DNA of 64,000 nt from Curtobacterium sp. MCJR17_020 (GCF_003234365.2 NZ_CP126261.1:83861-147860); one strand, 5' to 3'; shown: positions 7,113 to 16,221, counted from the stretch's first letter. Notes: generated by a model not told the origin, from the sequence alone. Numbers and translations are program-made.

Positions 7113-8549
7113 CTACTCGGCTGCCTCGATGGTGGCCGGGGCTTCGTCGTTGGCTGATGCTGCGCCGGTGACGATCTGCTCGACGTGGGAGAGCGTGTAA
7201 CCCCACGCACTCAACTGGTTGAGGTACGGCACCGCCACGGTGTCCGCCATGCCCCACCCGTAGCGGCCGACGTTCGTTTCGACCTCGGCGAGGGCGAACG
7301 CGAACGCGACGTGCTGCGCCTTCCCGGGACGCTTGCTGGCCCACTCGGCCGCGTCGGCGTCCTCGGGAACGCCCAGCAGGTCGGTCACGCGAACCCCCTG
7401 GCAGTAGTAGTCCCGCGTCCCGGCGATCAGGACGGATGCGGTCCACCGGGCCGCGTCCTTCGGGAGCGTCTTCGAGCCGACGAGTCCGGTGAGCCAGGTC
7501 CGGCGGACTTCGCTTGCGGCGGTCCACTCGTCCGCGAGGCGGTTCTCCCGCTCCCGGCGCGCTGCCGCGGCCTCGGCCTCGGCGGCGCGCTCGGCTTCCT
7601 GCTCCGGCGTCAACTCGGGCGCGGGGCGGTCGCAGAACGCCCGCGCCGTGTGCTGGTCCGGGGTGGTGCACACCGCGGTCACGTGGGCGCTGTCCCCAGA
7701 GGCCCGGACGAGGACCGCGTGGCCTCCGCACGCGGCGGCGTGGGCGTCCTCGTCCAGGGCGGGCAGGAACACCTGCGGGTCGTCCTCCGGTACCGGCTCG
7801 TCAGACAGGCCCGTCAGGCGCTTCCACCCGCCGCTGATGTCATCCACGACGGCGACGCCCTGCTCGCGGTACTGCTCCTGAACCTTCGCGACCTCGGCCG
7901 CGGCGATCCGGCGGTTGCGGTGCTGCTGGGCGACGAACGGCAGTTCGTCGTCGTAGCCCTCGCTGATGTACTCGTTCAGTTCCGCCGTGGCGTCCTCGTC
8001 GCCCTCGAACTCGGCCAGTAGCAGGGCCGCGTCGAACGACACCTGCCGGTCGACCACGGCGGCGGTGGCGGCCTCGGACTTCGCCACGGTCAGGGTCGCC
8101 TGCACCTGCTCCTTGTCGGTGCCGGTCTCACGGGCGATCCCGGCGACGGAGAGCCCGGCGAGTTCCAACTGCCGGTACGCGTTGAGCCGGTCACCGTCCG
8201 TCAGCGCGGTACGGCGCTCGTTCGCGACCAACTGCTCCGCGATCCGCTGGGCAGGGGTGTCGCCACGCTCGGTGACAAACACCGGAACGGTCGTTCCCGC
8301 CTCGCGGGCGGCGAGGACACGCATCTGCCCGTCACGGACCACCACGGCCCCGTCAGCGTTCCGGTAGCCGATCGTCAGCAGGAGGACCCCGTGGCGCTTC
8401 ACGGACGCCAGGAACGCGGCGTCGAGGTCGGCCGCGGTGCGGACGTTGTCCTCGATCACGGCCTCAGAAGCCGGGATGGTGACGAGGTCCACGCCCACCG
8501 CGTCAGCGGTGTCAGTGGTGGTGGTCTGGGTGTTCTCGGTCATGGTCAT
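7113..8549 (-). CDS. ParB-like nuclease/partition domain protein
   Basis: 478 residues from ATG 8549. Residues about 20-110 form a ParB N-terminal domain (NVRTAADLDAAFLASVKRHG, then VVRDGQMRVLAARE and QLVANERRTALTDGDRLNAY), followed by a helix-turn-helix region LSVAGIARETGTDKEQV. The middle has a coiled Glu/Ala/Arg stretch and the last 150 residues are an unassigned helical domain. The canonical GERRxxA box is changed (NERRTAL). Such long ParB-like proteins are common on actinobacterial plasmids. No ParA partner is visible, so a partition role is not certain; the product may be a transcriptional regulator. Upstream is a 12-bp inverted repeat (8575-8627). Confidence 0.75.
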   Translation of the reverse strand: MTMTENTQTTTTDTADAVGVDLVTIPASEAVIEDNVRTAADLDAAFLASVKRHGVLLLTIGYRNADGAVVVRDGQMRVLAAREAGTTVPVFVTERGDTPAQRIAEQLVANERRTALTDGDRLNAYRQLELAGLSVAGIARETGTDKEQVQATLTVAKSEAATAAVVDRQVSFDAALLLAEFEGDEDATAELNEYISEGYDDELPFVAQQHRNRRIAAAEVAKVQEQYREQGVAVVDDISGGWKRLTGLSDEPVPEDDPQVFLPALDEDAHAAACGGHAVLVRASGDSAHVTAVCTTPDQHTARAFCDRPAPELTPEQEAERAAEAEAAAARRERENRLADEWTAASEVRRTWLTGLVGSKTLPKDAARWTASVLIAGTRDYYCQGVRVTDLLGVPEDADAAEWASKRPGKAQHVAFAFALAEVETNVGRYGWGMADTVAVPYLNQLSAWGYTLSHVEQIVTGAASANDEAPATIEAAE

Positions 8550-8574
8550 GTCGTTTGCTACGCTTTCCGGTAGT

Positions 8575-8627
8575 GACCGGGTGCGGGTCCTGGCAGTTTC
8601 CGTCTGTCGGGAATTCCGCACCCGGTC
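8575..8627. promoter_or_regulatory. 12-bp perfect inverted repeat upstream of parB-like gene
   Basis: gaccgggtgcgg at 8575-8586 pairs with 8616-8627 across a 29-base loop, followed on the plus strand by ttttctatt. It could be a terminator for plus-strand transcripts or an operator in the leader of the ParB-like gene at 8549. Being 26 bases before that start favours an operator or leader hairpin. Confidence 0.4.
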
Positions 8628-8657
8628 TTTTCTATTCGGTGGGTGCTACTGCGGGTG

Positions 8658-8759
8658 TTACTGGTCGAGCGCCGCGGTGAGCGCTTCTGCGTGGATGAGA
8701 GCGGCGCGTGCGCGGCCGAATGCGGTCATGACCGCCGTGTACTGATCCGGTGACAGGGA
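8658..8759 (-). pseudogene. C-terminal remnant of an unknown minus-strand gene
   Basis: A minus-strand frame ending at 8658 reads SLSPDQYTAVMTAFGRARAAL and ends HAEALTAALDQ, which looks like the helical C-terminus of a protein. Its N-terminal part is missing because the frame runs into the plus-strand SGNH hydrolase coding sequence at about 8757. It would have been the gene upstream of the ParB-like gene. Confidence 0.45.
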
Positions 8760-9411
8760 CCGGGTGGCGTACGCCAACCTGGCGATCCGCGGGCGGCTGC
8801 TGCAGCAGATCATCGACGAGCAGGTGGAACCGGCGCTCGCGCTCCGTCCGGACCTGGTCACGGTGTCCGCCGGGGGCAACGACATCATCCGGCCGGGCTC
8901 CGATCCGGACGAACTCGCCGAGCGGGTGGACGCGATGGTGTCGCGGCTGCGGAGCGACGGCGCCACCGTCGTGCTGTTCACCGGGCCCGACGTCGGCATG
9001 ACGCCGGTGCTCGGCATGGTGCGCGGCAAGACGGCGATCTACAACGAGAACCTGCACGCCATCGCCCTGAAGCACGGCGCACTGGTGGCGGACATGTGGG
9101 CGCTCCGGGTGCTCCGCGACCCGCGCATGTGGGCACCGGACCGACTGCACCACTCCCCCACGGGGCACGCCACGATCGCCGCCGCGGTGCTCGACGCCCT
9201 CGGCGTGCCGCACGGCCTGGAGCCGTTCAACCCCGAACCGCTCGAGGCCCGGCCGTGGCGTGAAGCCCGCGCCGAGGACCTGGGCTGGGCGAAGGAGTAC
9301 CTGGTGCCGTGGGTCGTCCGGCGCATCAAGCACACGTCGTCGGGCGACGGCGTCTCCGCCAAGCGCCCCGAGCTGCAGGACGTCGTCGAGCACAAGTCCG
9401 ACACCCCGTAG
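8757..9411 (+). pseudogene. 5'-truncated SGNH/GDSL hydrolase
   Basis: The frame resembles the C-terminal three quarters of an actinobacterial SGNH hydrolase: YANLAIRGRLLQQIIDEQ, VTVSAGGNDIIRPG (block III Asn), and the C-terminal catalytic pair in DRLHHSPTGHATIA (Asp and His). Block I with the nucleophilic GDS serine should lie about 60-70 residues before residue 1 and is absent; the DNA before 8757 belongs to a different, opposite-strand gene. The gene is therefore broken at its 5' end, most likely by a deletion or recombination junction at about 8757. Confidence 0.7.
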
Positions 9412-9921
9412 CGGTCAGTCCGCACCCGTCAGGCGCCGGGACACTGGGGGCTCTCGAGCACTACCCCGGGCGGCGATGTGGCCATAGTCACACGTAACAC
9501 GACCGTTCGGGCGTCAAAAAGACGGTCTCCAACGCCGAAGTTGCGACCGCGACGAGCGGACGCCCCATCTACCGGACCACAACCCCCGCCGGTGCTTCCA
9601 ACGCACTCAATTTGACGGCCAGCGATCACTGACACAGCTACGCTCAGCCCCGCTCCAGGTCGTTCGTAATGTGAATGCCGCGAGGCACACCGTCTCCAAC
9701 GAACGGAGGAGCAGTGGTTGCTCAGATCGCAAGTGGCAGACGCTTTGCCGTTGGCGGCGCACACTGTCGAGGGACTCAGCCCGCGAGGTGCTCCTGGAAA
9801 CGGCGACGCAGCGGTCACGTGCCCAGTCGCCGCGGTCCCCTGCACCGCTGCGCGAAGTCCGACGGTGAGGGAGTTCTTCAAGAGCATCGCGAAGGTCTAC
9901 CCGAACAAGAAGTACGCCAGC
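9412..9921. other. Intergenic region without a supported gene
   Basis: Frames are open on both strands but none has a convincing start, ribosome-binding site or recognisable product. A plus-strand stretch near 9868-9970 (VREFFKSIAKVYPNKKYAS) could be the tail of a decayed gene. It ends at the boundary of an IS30 remnant. Confidence 0.4.
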
Positions 9922-10067
9922 AACTCCTGCAGCATCGCAAGCAGCTGGCCTGCTCATGCCCTGTCCGAGTAGCTTCCAGAACCGCGCCTCCCAACTCCGC
10001 TGCTCCAGCCTGGATCCCATCTGCAACACTCCGAATCACGGTGATGTTGCAACGACCAGCTGAACCC
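9922..10067 (-). mobile_element. Remnant of an IS30-family element (right end)
   Basis: The terminal repeat gttgcaacgaccagctgaac at 10046-10065 and the first 36 codons of a transposase (MLQMGSRLEQRSWEARFW, start at 10029) match the complete IS30 copy at 34624-35856 closely; similarity stops after CDAAGV at about 9922. Only the transposase N-terminus and one end remain, so it cannot move by itself. Confidence 0.75.
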
Positions 10068-10277
10068 AAGCGCCCTATTCGGGTGCGCGCCGCAGCAAGA
10101 GTCTGATGTCCAGTTGGGGCTGACCTCAACTGGACGACTTGTTGTCGATGGCCTAATGGTTACCGAAACGCAGCCCTGAGGGGGATGCGGAGCATGGTCG
10201 ATAGCGCCTAGACAGGACGCGCGCCTTGGACCGGCTGCGAGGGGCAGTCGGGGGCGCTCTCTGAAAGAAGGTCGGCT

Positions 10278-10952
10278 GTGCCTATCAACACGAAACCCGC
10301 TCTGGCTGCCTCCGTTGCAGCATGTGCCCTCATCGCAACTTCCCTGCTGGCGGCCGCGCCCGCGTCAGCGGCAACGAACGCCCGGACCGAACCCAACTCC
10401 ACACTCGCTGCCGGTGCACCCGCCGACGCTCCCGCATACGACGCATCGGTGCCAGCCCCGGGACCTGGGGACCTCACCTGGTCGCAAGCGCCGTCGGCGA
10501 CCACCGGCAGCGCTACCTTCTCCGCCGCGGCACCCGCAGCTACGGGCGGTGCCAGCACGCAGGCGGTGACGCCGATCTCGGCAGCGAACGGTCAGCGCTG
10601 CACAATCGACACAGGCAACGTCTACAAGCGGAAGTCTGGCGGGATCTATCCGTACGGCGCGGTCGGCGGCCACCCCGCGACTCAGTGCACCGTCATCATG
10701 GTTCGGATCTCTCAGACCACGGACATCTACAAGACGGTGTGGTGGGGACTGCAGAAGGTTGCGGGGCCGTTCAACTCGGTGAACGCAGGACAGGGGCGGC
10801 TCGAGCAGACCTCTCCAACCCGGAAGTGTGATGACCTGCGCGAAACCACCTTCCGGATGATCGTGCGCAGCACCGGCACGTTCCCAACCGGCAGCACCGG
10901 TACGGCGTCCGCGTACGAAGAGGCGAAGCTCCCCTGCGGCACCAACCCGTGA
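10278..10952 (+). CDS. Secreted protein with signal peptide
   Basis: 224 residues from GTG 10278, preceded by a GAAAGAAGG ribosome-binding site. A Sec signal peptide occupies residues 1-31 (AALIATSLLAAAPASA, cleavage after the final ASA). An Ala/Pro/Thr linker follows to about residue 95. The C-terminal domain (100-224) has four Cys and the segment CTVIMVRISQTTDIYKTVWWG. No family recognised. The gene stands alone between an IS30 remnant and a bidirectional hairpin. Confidence 0.7.
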   Translation: MPINTKPALAASVAACALIATSLLAAAPASAATNARTEPNSTLAAGAPADAPAYDASVPAPGPGDLTWSQAPSATTGSATFSAAAPAATGGASTQAVTPISAANGQRCTIDTGNVYKRKSGGIYPYGAVGGHPATQCTVIMVRISQTTDIYKTVWWGLQKVAGPFNSVNAGQGRLEQTSPTRKCDDLRETTFRMIVRSTGTFPTGSTGTASAYEEAKLPCGTNP

Positions 10953-10957
10953 GCTGA

Positions 10958-10985
10958 GTTGGCGGGGGCTATCAGCCCCGCCAAC
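10958..10985. terminator. Hairpin between convergent genes
   Basis: gttggcgggg (10958-10967) pairs with ccccgccaac (10976-10985). It sits between the convergent ends of the secreted-protein gene and the gene at 10993, with no U-tract, so it may be a bidirectional terminator. Confidence 0.55.
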
Positions 10986-10992
10986 GTCCGGA

Positions 10993-11241
10993 CTAACTGA
11001 CCGCCGGTCCGAACTCCACATGCCCAGGCCCACGGTCGTACCGATAGCCCAGTGCAAAGCGCGTCCAGATGACGCCTTGCGGGAACCGCGCTTCCACCTC
11101 GTCCGCGAACCGTGATGCCTCCGGCTCCGTCGCGAACACTCCAAGCACCGTGTTGTGAGGGGACTCGTCATGCAACACGATCCACACTGCCGCAGGCGCC
11201 GCAGTCTCGTTGTCACGGCGACTCCTTCGCGATCTCCACAC
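10993..11241 (-). CDS. 82-residue hypothetical protein
   Basis: The part from AVWIVLHDESPHNTVLGVFA to the end (GYRYDRGPGHVEFGP) has the look of a small alpha/beta protein; helix PEASRFADEVEARFP lies in the middle. The first 17 residues are very basic and may not be translated; a GTG at about 11184 would give a shorter form. No family recognised. Confidence 0.5.
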   Translation of the reverse strand: MWRSRRSRRDNETAAPAAVWIVLHDESPHNTVLGVFATEPEASRFADEVEARFPQGVIWTRFALGYRYDRGPGHVEFGPAVS

Positions 11242-11543
11242 CCCTCAAGCATCACCCTCGCTCACTGCCGTCCGCAACCGACCAGCGCCAGACTCATGCT
11301 GCTCGCTAGTTCGTTCCGCGGCACGACGAAGTCAACCCAACCTGCAGCAGTCCCTCCGGAGCCACACGTCTGTATGGGGAAACGTGAACCCCCTCACCGT
11401 CGCCTAAGAGGACTGACACTGTTGGCCGGTCGCTGGCCGGTTGCCCGGATTCGTTCAGAGCCGCGACCCAGCCGTCTCCAGCTCTTCCAGGGACCACAGC
11501 GACGTCATAGGGAACAGCAAGAAGTCGATCGCAGAGTCGTTGC
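11242..11543. other. Intergenic region
   Basis: Leader of the DUF3500 lipoprotein gene and of the gene at 11241 on the other strand, so it should hold divergent promoters. No clear repeat or gene; a minus-strand frame at 11306-11557 lacks independent support. Confidence 0.4.
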
Positions 11544-12776
11544 ATGAGCGACCACACAGAATCTCCTACGCATCAGCGCCTGCATCGATCGCGCATCCTC
11601 GTCGGCACCAGCTTCCTGCTCGTCAGCGGACTCGCCCTCGCGGGCTGCACTGCTGGCTCCACGACGTCCTCCTCGAGTTCCTCGAGTTCCTCGTCATCGT
11701 CGTCATCATCGGGAAGCACGATCACGTCGTCTGCTGAGGCAGCCAGCACCTCCGACTCGTCGACGACCGCGGAGACGATCGCTGCGACCGCCATTGCGGC
11801 CGAGGCGTTCCTCGACACCCTGTCCGAGGAGCAGCGCGAAGCGGTGCTGTACGACTACGACGACGAGACCAAGACGACCTCGTGGTCGAACTTCCCCGTG
11901 ACCTTCGTCGAACGAGCGGGCCTGAACCTCACCGACCTCACCGAGGAGCAGCAGACCGCCGCGATGGCCGTGCTCGAAGCGCTCCTGAGCAATGACGCGT
12001 ACGAGACCGTCACGAGCATCATCGGCGGCGACGAGTACCTCGCCGAGAACAGCAGCAGCACTGAGGACTCGCTCGGGCAGTACTACATCGCCTTCTTCGG
12101 CGACCCGTCCGACACAAGCGCCTTCGAAGTCCAGTTCGGTGGCCACCACCTCGGCATCAACGCCACGCTCGACGGCGACGCAGACGCGATCACGTTCGCA
12201 CCCACGCACCTCGGCGTCCAGCCCGCGGTCTACACGGACGAAAACGGCGACGAGGTCCAGCCCTTCGACGGCATCTACACCGACGCCTTCGCCTTCTACG
12301 ATTCCCTGACGGAAGCGCAGCAGGCGACCCTGACCTCGGGCGACGTGACGATGTGTGCGCCCGGCGACACCTGCGACTACACCACCGGTGACGGCCTCAC
12401 CGGCGCGGACCTCACCGACGAGCAACGCGAACTGCTCCTCGACCTCATCGCGAACTGGTCCGGCATGGCAGACGCGGAAAGCGCCGCGACGACCCGCGCC
12501 GAGATCGAAGCGACTCTCGACGACACCGTCATCGCCTGGTCCGGGGAGACCACCTACGACATGAGTACCGGCGACGGCATCAACTTCTCGATCTCCGGAC
12601 CGAACGTGTACGTCGCGTTCCAAGCCCAGCAAGGATCCGCTGGCGCCGACGTCGACGGGGTCGCCACCTCCGGGTGGGGACACGTACACACCATCTACCG
12701 CGACCCCTCCAACGACTACGCGAACAGCGTCGACCAGCAGGCCGCGACCGGCATGGGCGGTGGCCCGGGTGCGTGA
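11544..12776 (+). CDS. DUF3500-domain lipoprotein
   Basis: 410 residues. Residues 1-35 are a lipoprotein signal with lipobox LALAGC at about 31-36, so the mature protein is anchored by Cys36. A pure serine run (about 15 Ser) and a Ser/Thr linker follow. From about residue 83 the DUF3500 domain begins (AAEAFLDTLSEEQREAVLYDY) and continues with FFGDPSDTSAFEVQFGGHHLG and HVHTIYRDPSNDY. DUF3500 proteins are exported and of unknown reaction; the conserved His residues (GGHH, HVH) suggest metal or catalytic use. The gene is monocistronic. Confidence 0.85.
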   Translation: MSDHTESPTHQRLHRSRILVGTSFLLVSGLALAGCTAGSTTSSSSSSSSSSSSSSSGSTITSSAEAASTSDSSTTAETIAATAIAAEAFLDTLSEEQREAVLYDYDDETKTTSWSNFPVTFVERAGLNLTDLTEEQQTAAMAVLEALLSNDAYETVTSIIGGDEYLAENSSSTEDSLGQYYIAFFGDPSDTSAFEVQFGGHHLGINATLDGDADAITFAPTHLGVQPAVYTDENGDEVQPFDGIYTDAFAFYDSLTEAQQATLTSGDVTMCAPGDTCDYTTGDGLTGADLTDEQRELLLDLIANWSGMADAESAATTRAEIEATLDDTVIAWSGETTYDMSTGDGINFSISGPNVYVAFQAQQGSAGADVDGVATSGWGHVHTIYRDPSNDYANSVDQQAATGMGGGPGA

Positions 12777-13143
12777 GTTGGCGATCCCATCGCTGCGAAC
12801 TCCCCCGCCGACATCGACTTGAACCGACAGCCCCCCACATCGCGATCGCGTACGGTCACGACGAGCTCACACGCCAGCGGGATCGCTCGGGTCGACTACG
12901 CGGAGACGTGCGCACAGCACAGTCCACCCCTTCCCCGGCTCACGTCCCCGCAGACACGGACTCAATCCGCCCGCTCGAGTAAGTGACTATGACGAAATCA
13001 GCTCGCTCGTGATGCCCATTAGCCGATGGGTCACTGGACGAGAGGACTTGGTGTTCAGGGGGCCTGGAAAGTCGGCGGCCTGGGGTACCTTCTGCCCAGC
13101 GTTGAAGCGGACGTAGACACTGAAGTCGGCGGCAAGCTCGGGG
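12777..13143. other. Intergenic region and decayed sequence
   Basis: No supported gene. On the minus strand this follows the hydrolase remnant at 13144-13470 and probably contains more of the same decayed gene in other frames, but I could not align it to a family. Confidence 0.35.
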
Positions 13144-13470
13144 TTCTTGACTGACGACTCCGAGGAGTCGGGCGGCGTGGGTGTGAGCGGCCCGGCTCGC
13201 GTGGTACCCGCCGGTGCTGATGCCTCGAAGGCCCACAGCTCGTGCATCGAAACCGTACTGGTTCGGGTCGTTCTCCAGCCAGTCCAGGACGCTGCTCACC
13301 AGCCGGTCGGTGGAGGTTGGGTCAACGGGTGCCGCTGGGCAGTCGCCGGTCCCCGGGATCTCGAAGGAGATCCTGGCGGAGCCCTGCTCGAGGTGTCGCT
13401 GATACTCGGGGTGTTTTCGGTTCGGTAGGCGTCGAGACCGCACACGAACAGCAGTACCAGCCAACCGCTC
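13144..13470 (-). pseudogene. Fragment of an FrsA-like alpha/beta hydrolase
   Basis: One minus-strand frame reads HPEYQRHLEQG, ISFEIPGTGDCP, DPTSTDRLVSSVLDWLENDP and then GLRGISTGGYHASRAAHTHA, with the nucleophile elbow G-I-S-T-G. This is the core of an FrsA/DUF1100-like esterase. There is no usable start upstream in frame, and after VSQE the similarity stops and the catalytic Asp and His regions are not in frame. The gene is a remnant with truncation and frameshift. Confidence 0.6.
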
Positions 13471-13499
13471 GCCGGAAAAGGGCGCCTTCGATGGTGGGG

Positions 13500-13970
13500 T
13501 CAGACGATCAAGCTGATAGCCAGAACCACGAGCCCGATACCGAGCAAGGTGGCGCGCAGGACGATGACTGCGTCCCATCGTGCCTGCAGACCGCGAGCGT
13601 TTTCGGCGGTCCTTCCGGCATCTGCGGCGGCGGTCAGGACACGGTTGATGGGGGCACTGATCCTGGCGTAGACCAGCAGCCAAGCCACCCACGCCACGAC
13701 GGTACCCGCGGCCAGGACCAGCACCGACGTGTTGCCGGCGAACCCGCCCGTGGCGGCCGCTACGGCGGCGAACAGGAGCCCGATCACACCGGGGACCGGC
13801 ATCCTCTTGTCACCGTACCGGTGCACGTTGCCCATTACCGCGGTGAGCGTACTGTCGTCGATGCGAGCCAGCGCAGGCCGTTGCACGAGCGCGCAGAAGG
13901 CGTCCGTTCCGAACACGAGCGCTGTACCGCACAGCGAGATGATCGCGGCCATGTGCGCGAACTCGATCAT
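13500..13970 (-). CDS. DUF1772-like membrane protein
   Basis: 156 residues with four predicted membrane segments (about 5-27, 57-76, 80-103 and 132-155). The pattern QRPALARIDDSTLTAVMGNVHRYGD and RISAPINRVLTAAADAGRTAENARGLQARWD matches the DUF1772 / anthrone-oxygenase-like group. It overlaps a 28-residue upstream peptide gene by ATGA. It belongs to a three-gene cluster with a DUF4267 protein, divergent from a TetR gene that probably controls it. Confidence 0.7.
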   Translation of the reverse strand: MIEFAHMAAIISLCGTALVFGTDAFCALVQRPALARIDDSTLTAVMGNVHRYGDKRMPVPGVIGLLFAAVAAATGGFAGNTSVLVLAAGTVVAWVAWLLVYARISAPINRVLTAAADAGRTAENARGLQARWDAVIVLRATLLGIGLVVLAISLIV

Positions 13971-14053
13971 GACGCCAGCTCGAATCCAGTGATCGTCAGC
14001 GCGGCGGTGGCGATGAGCGTCAGCGGAACGATGCGATTGTGCACGGGAAACAT
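13967..14053 (-). CDS. 28-residue membrane peptide
   Basis: ATG 14053, with a GAAAGGCAG ribosome-binding site and a stop overlapping the next ATG (ATGA). One hydrophobic helix (IVPLTLIATAALTITGF). Supported by spacing and overlap rather than family. Confidence 0.45.
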   Translation of the reverse strand: MFPVHNRIVPLTLIATAALTITGFELAS

Positions 14054-14102
14054 GGGACTGCCTTTCGGAGAGGATATGAGACCGGGATGTGGGGCCTGTG
14101 CG

Positions 14103-14465
14103 CTAGACGAGGACGAGGGCGATTCCGGCGAGGATCAGGACCGCGGCGGTGGCGCCATGGACGCTGAGCGCCTGAACAAGCACTCCCCCGTTGGTGGCGA
14201 CGATGATCGCGTCGCCGATGGGCGTGATCACCGACGCGAGCAGTGCCCACCCGAATGCGTGCGGACCGGCAACGGCAAGGACCACTAGCGGCACGATGCC
14301 GGAAGTGATGTCCCGGATGCCCTTGATGCTGGTGAACGCCCGACGGCGGTCTTCAGCCACACCGAACCCGGCGGTCGCGATCCTCGGGGCGACGATGAAG
14401 CGGGCACCGATGAAGAGGACGAACAAGCAACCGAGGACAGCGACGATGAGCGCGGCAATGAGCAT
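14103..14465 (-). CDS. DUF4267-domain membrane protein
   Basis: 120 residues, four predicted helices. The pair GFGVAEDR and FTSIKGIRDITSGIV is typical of DUF4267, small membrane proteins of unknown role often controlled by a neighbouring TetR regulator. First gene of the small minus-strand operon that includes the DUF1772-like gene; the divergent TetR gene starts 108 bases away. Confidence 0.75.
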   Translation of the reverse strand: MLIAALIVAVLGCLFVLFIGARFIVAPRIATAGFGVAEDRRRAFTSIKGIRDITSGIVPLVVLAVAGPHAFGWALLASVITPIGDAIIVATNGGVLVQALSVHGATAAVLILAGIALVLV

Positions 14466-14482
14466 GAGTAACGACCTTCCCA

Positions 14483-14550
14483 GTTATCTAACAACGTTCC
14501 GTAACGAAGGTAGCGACCCTCCCCGCCGTTGTCTACTCTTGTTATATAAC
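14483..14550. promoter_or_regulatory. Two TetR-type operator half sites
   Basis: gttatctaac at 14483-14492 and the perfect palindrome gttatataac at 14541-14550, in the 108-base region between the DUF4267 gene and the divergent TetR gene. They share gttatNtaac, 58 bases apart, one close to each start. Probably autoregulatory operators. Confidence 0.65.
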
Positions 14551-14573
14551 GAGCGCTTTGGTACGGTCTGCGC

Positions 14574-15131
14574 ATGTCTCCCCGGCCAGCTCCAGATCTT
14601 GACCTTCGACGCGAGCAGATCACTCGAGCCGCCCGCGACGTAGCCGAAGCTGAAGGGTGGGACGCCGTGACGATGCGCCGAGTCGCGAGCGAAATAGGCG
14701 TGACGCAACCTGTGATCTACTCGGCCTTCGCCGGTGGCCGGCAGGCGATCATCGACGCCGTTGCGATAAGCGGCTTCGAGGCGATCGCGACGGCTTTGAC
14801 CTCACTGCCACCCGAACCAGGCACACGAATGCAGGCATACTTGGACTTCGCTAACGCGCAGCCGAGACTGTACGAAGCGATGTTCTCCATGCCTTCCGGA
14901 CTCGAGTTCGGAACCGGGGCCACGCCTGAGGTCCTGCAGCGCGCCTTCACGGGCATACAAGAAGCTTTCCCCGCTGCCGACGACGCAGCGGCGGAACTTG
15001 CCTGGGCGACCGTCCATGGCCTTGCCACGCTCGAAATCAGCGGACGCTTGCCGACCTCGAAATCACAGGCCCGCCTCGATCACGCCTGCAGGGCCCTCAC
15101 GCAAGAAAGTCGTTGCGGGGCGGATCTCTAA
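14574..15131 (+). CDS. TetR-family regulator
   Basis: 185 residues. Residues 12-58 form the TetR helix-turn-helix (REQITRAARDVAEAEGWDAV, then IGVTQPVIYSAFAG). The C-terminal ligand domain resembles the TetR_C group with YEAMFSMPSG. It faces the DUF4267/DUF1772 operon across a region with two gttatNtaac sites, so it most likely represses that operon and itself. Confidence 0.85.
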   Translation: MSPRPAPDLDLRREQITRAARDVAEAEGWDAVTMRRVASEIGVTQPVIYSAFAGGRQAIIDAVAISGFEAIATALTSLPPEPGTRMQAYLDFANAQPRLYEAMFSMPSGLEFGTGATPEVLQRAFTGIQEAFPAADDAAAELAWATVHGLATLEISGRLPTSKSQARLDHACRALTQESRCGADL

Positions 15132-15456
15132 CGAGTCACAACCAGGTAGCTGGTCGGACGACCTTCTATCAAGCCATCGCAGCGGACGGGCCGGCACCCG
15201 CCCAGCCGGCGGCCGAGTCGGACGAATGTCACGCCGCAGGGACGGACAGATAGCCGAAGAGTCACACCACGAGCCGGGACCGGTGCCAGCCTGCCAGCCA
15301 GCCCCAGGCCAGCCAAGGACCATTAGAGATAGCCGATCGTGTTCCGGTACTGGTGGAGCGTACGAGCGACCCCGCATGAACACTAGGTAGCACAAGTTGT
15401 GATTATTCACGCTGTTTTGCATGTTTCTGGTCAAGTTGAAGGGACGTGGTTGGCGG
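15132..15456. other. Intergenic region
   Basis: No gene seen. Includes tagccgatc at 15311-15319, a version of a motif that recurs in the window, and an AT-richer stretch near 15390-15430. Two TetR genes converge here. Confidence 0.4.
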
Positions 15457-16143
15457 TCATGCTTCGGTCAGGGTCTGCAACCACTTCGTGAGTAGATCGG
15501 TCTCTTGCTTGCCAAGCCTGTCGGGGTGCTGGTGTACATGGGTGAGGATCGCGGCGATGTCTGCTCGTGGTGCGATGGCCTGCCGAGTGATCCCCGTGAT
15601 GGCGGTGATGACGCCGTCTCGCATCGCTGCGGAGAGTGCGAGGTCGCTCTGGGCGAGCATGATCTGCCGCAAAGTGAGGCCGATGTTCGCGGCGAGAATG
15701 TGAGCGGCCGCTTGCTCGGCGGATACGACGAGCCGGCCCTGCTTGACCGCTGCGCGCGTCAGGTTGAGCAGGAGACGGCTTGGTTCCGCCTGTACATCGG
15801 GGGCGTGTCCTGGTCGAACAGTGCCGTACATGAGCGTGTAGTACCCGGGGTTGGCGAGCCCGAACGCGACGTGCGCGTCCCACCCGGCACGGAGGTCTTC
15901 GATCGGATCGCCGCTGCTTTCGTGCGCGTTCTTCGCCGCCACGTACAGGTCGAACCCCCTTTCAGCAACAGCGTCGAGCAGGCCCTGCTTGTTGCCGAAG
16001 AAGTGGTACAGCGTCGGCATCTTCACGCCAGCGGCTTCGCACACCGCACGCATCGAGATGTCCTCGCCCGGATACTCCTCGATGCGTGCGGCAGCAGCAT
16101 CGAGAAGCCGAGTTCGGGACCCTCGCTGAACAACTTCTGTCAT
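15457..16143 (-). CDS. TetR-family regulator
   Basis: 228 residues. N-terminal helix-turn-helix at residues 9-56 (ISMRAVCEAAGVKMPTLYHFFG). The C-terminal domain (YTLMYGTVRPGHAPD) is a TetR_C type. It is divergent from the SDR gene at 16222, with an inverted repeat between them, so it probably represses that oxidoreductase in response to a small molecule. Confidence 0.85.
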   Translation of the reverse strand: MTEVVQRGSRTRLLDAAAARIEEYPGEDISMRAVCEAAGVKMPTLYHFFGNKQGLLDAVAERGFDLYVAAKNAHESSGDPIEDLRAGWDAHVAFGLANPGYYTLMYGTVRPGHAPDVQAEPSRLLLNLTRAAVKQGRLVVSAEQAAAHILAANIGLTLRQIMLAQSDLALSAAMRDGVITAITGITRQAIAPRADIAAILTHVHQHPDRLGKQETDLLTKWLQTLTEA

Positions 16144-16157
16144 GCCGCTACAGTACC

Positions 16158-16200
16158 TCGTGTATCGTCAGCCTACGCGCTGTGTCATGGCGTTACACGA
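16158..16200. promoter_or_regulatory. Inverted repeat between tetR and SDR gene
   Basis: tcgtgtatcg at 16158-16167 and cgttacacga at 16191-16200 match as inverted arms in nine of ten positions. The position between divergent genes fits a TetR operator overlapping both promoters. Confidence 0.55.
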
Positions 16201-16221
16201 TCGGAAGCGGAAGGAACTGGG

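Noticed and set aside
8632..9393. Long minus-strand frame opposite the SGNH hydrolase
   Set aside because: Antisense of a recognisable hydrolase; His/Arg-rich shadow of a high-GC gene.
9429..9887. Minus-strand 152-codon frame
   Set aside because: No start signal or recognisable protein; random high-GC frame.
11306..11557. Minus-strand 83-codon frame in front of the DUF3500 gene
   Set aside because: Overlaps the lipoprotein start and has no supporting motif, although part of it looks protein-like.
12987..13247. Minus-strand 86-codon frame next to the FrsA-like fragment
   Set aside because: Could be part of the decayed hydrolase or random; not enough similarity to call.
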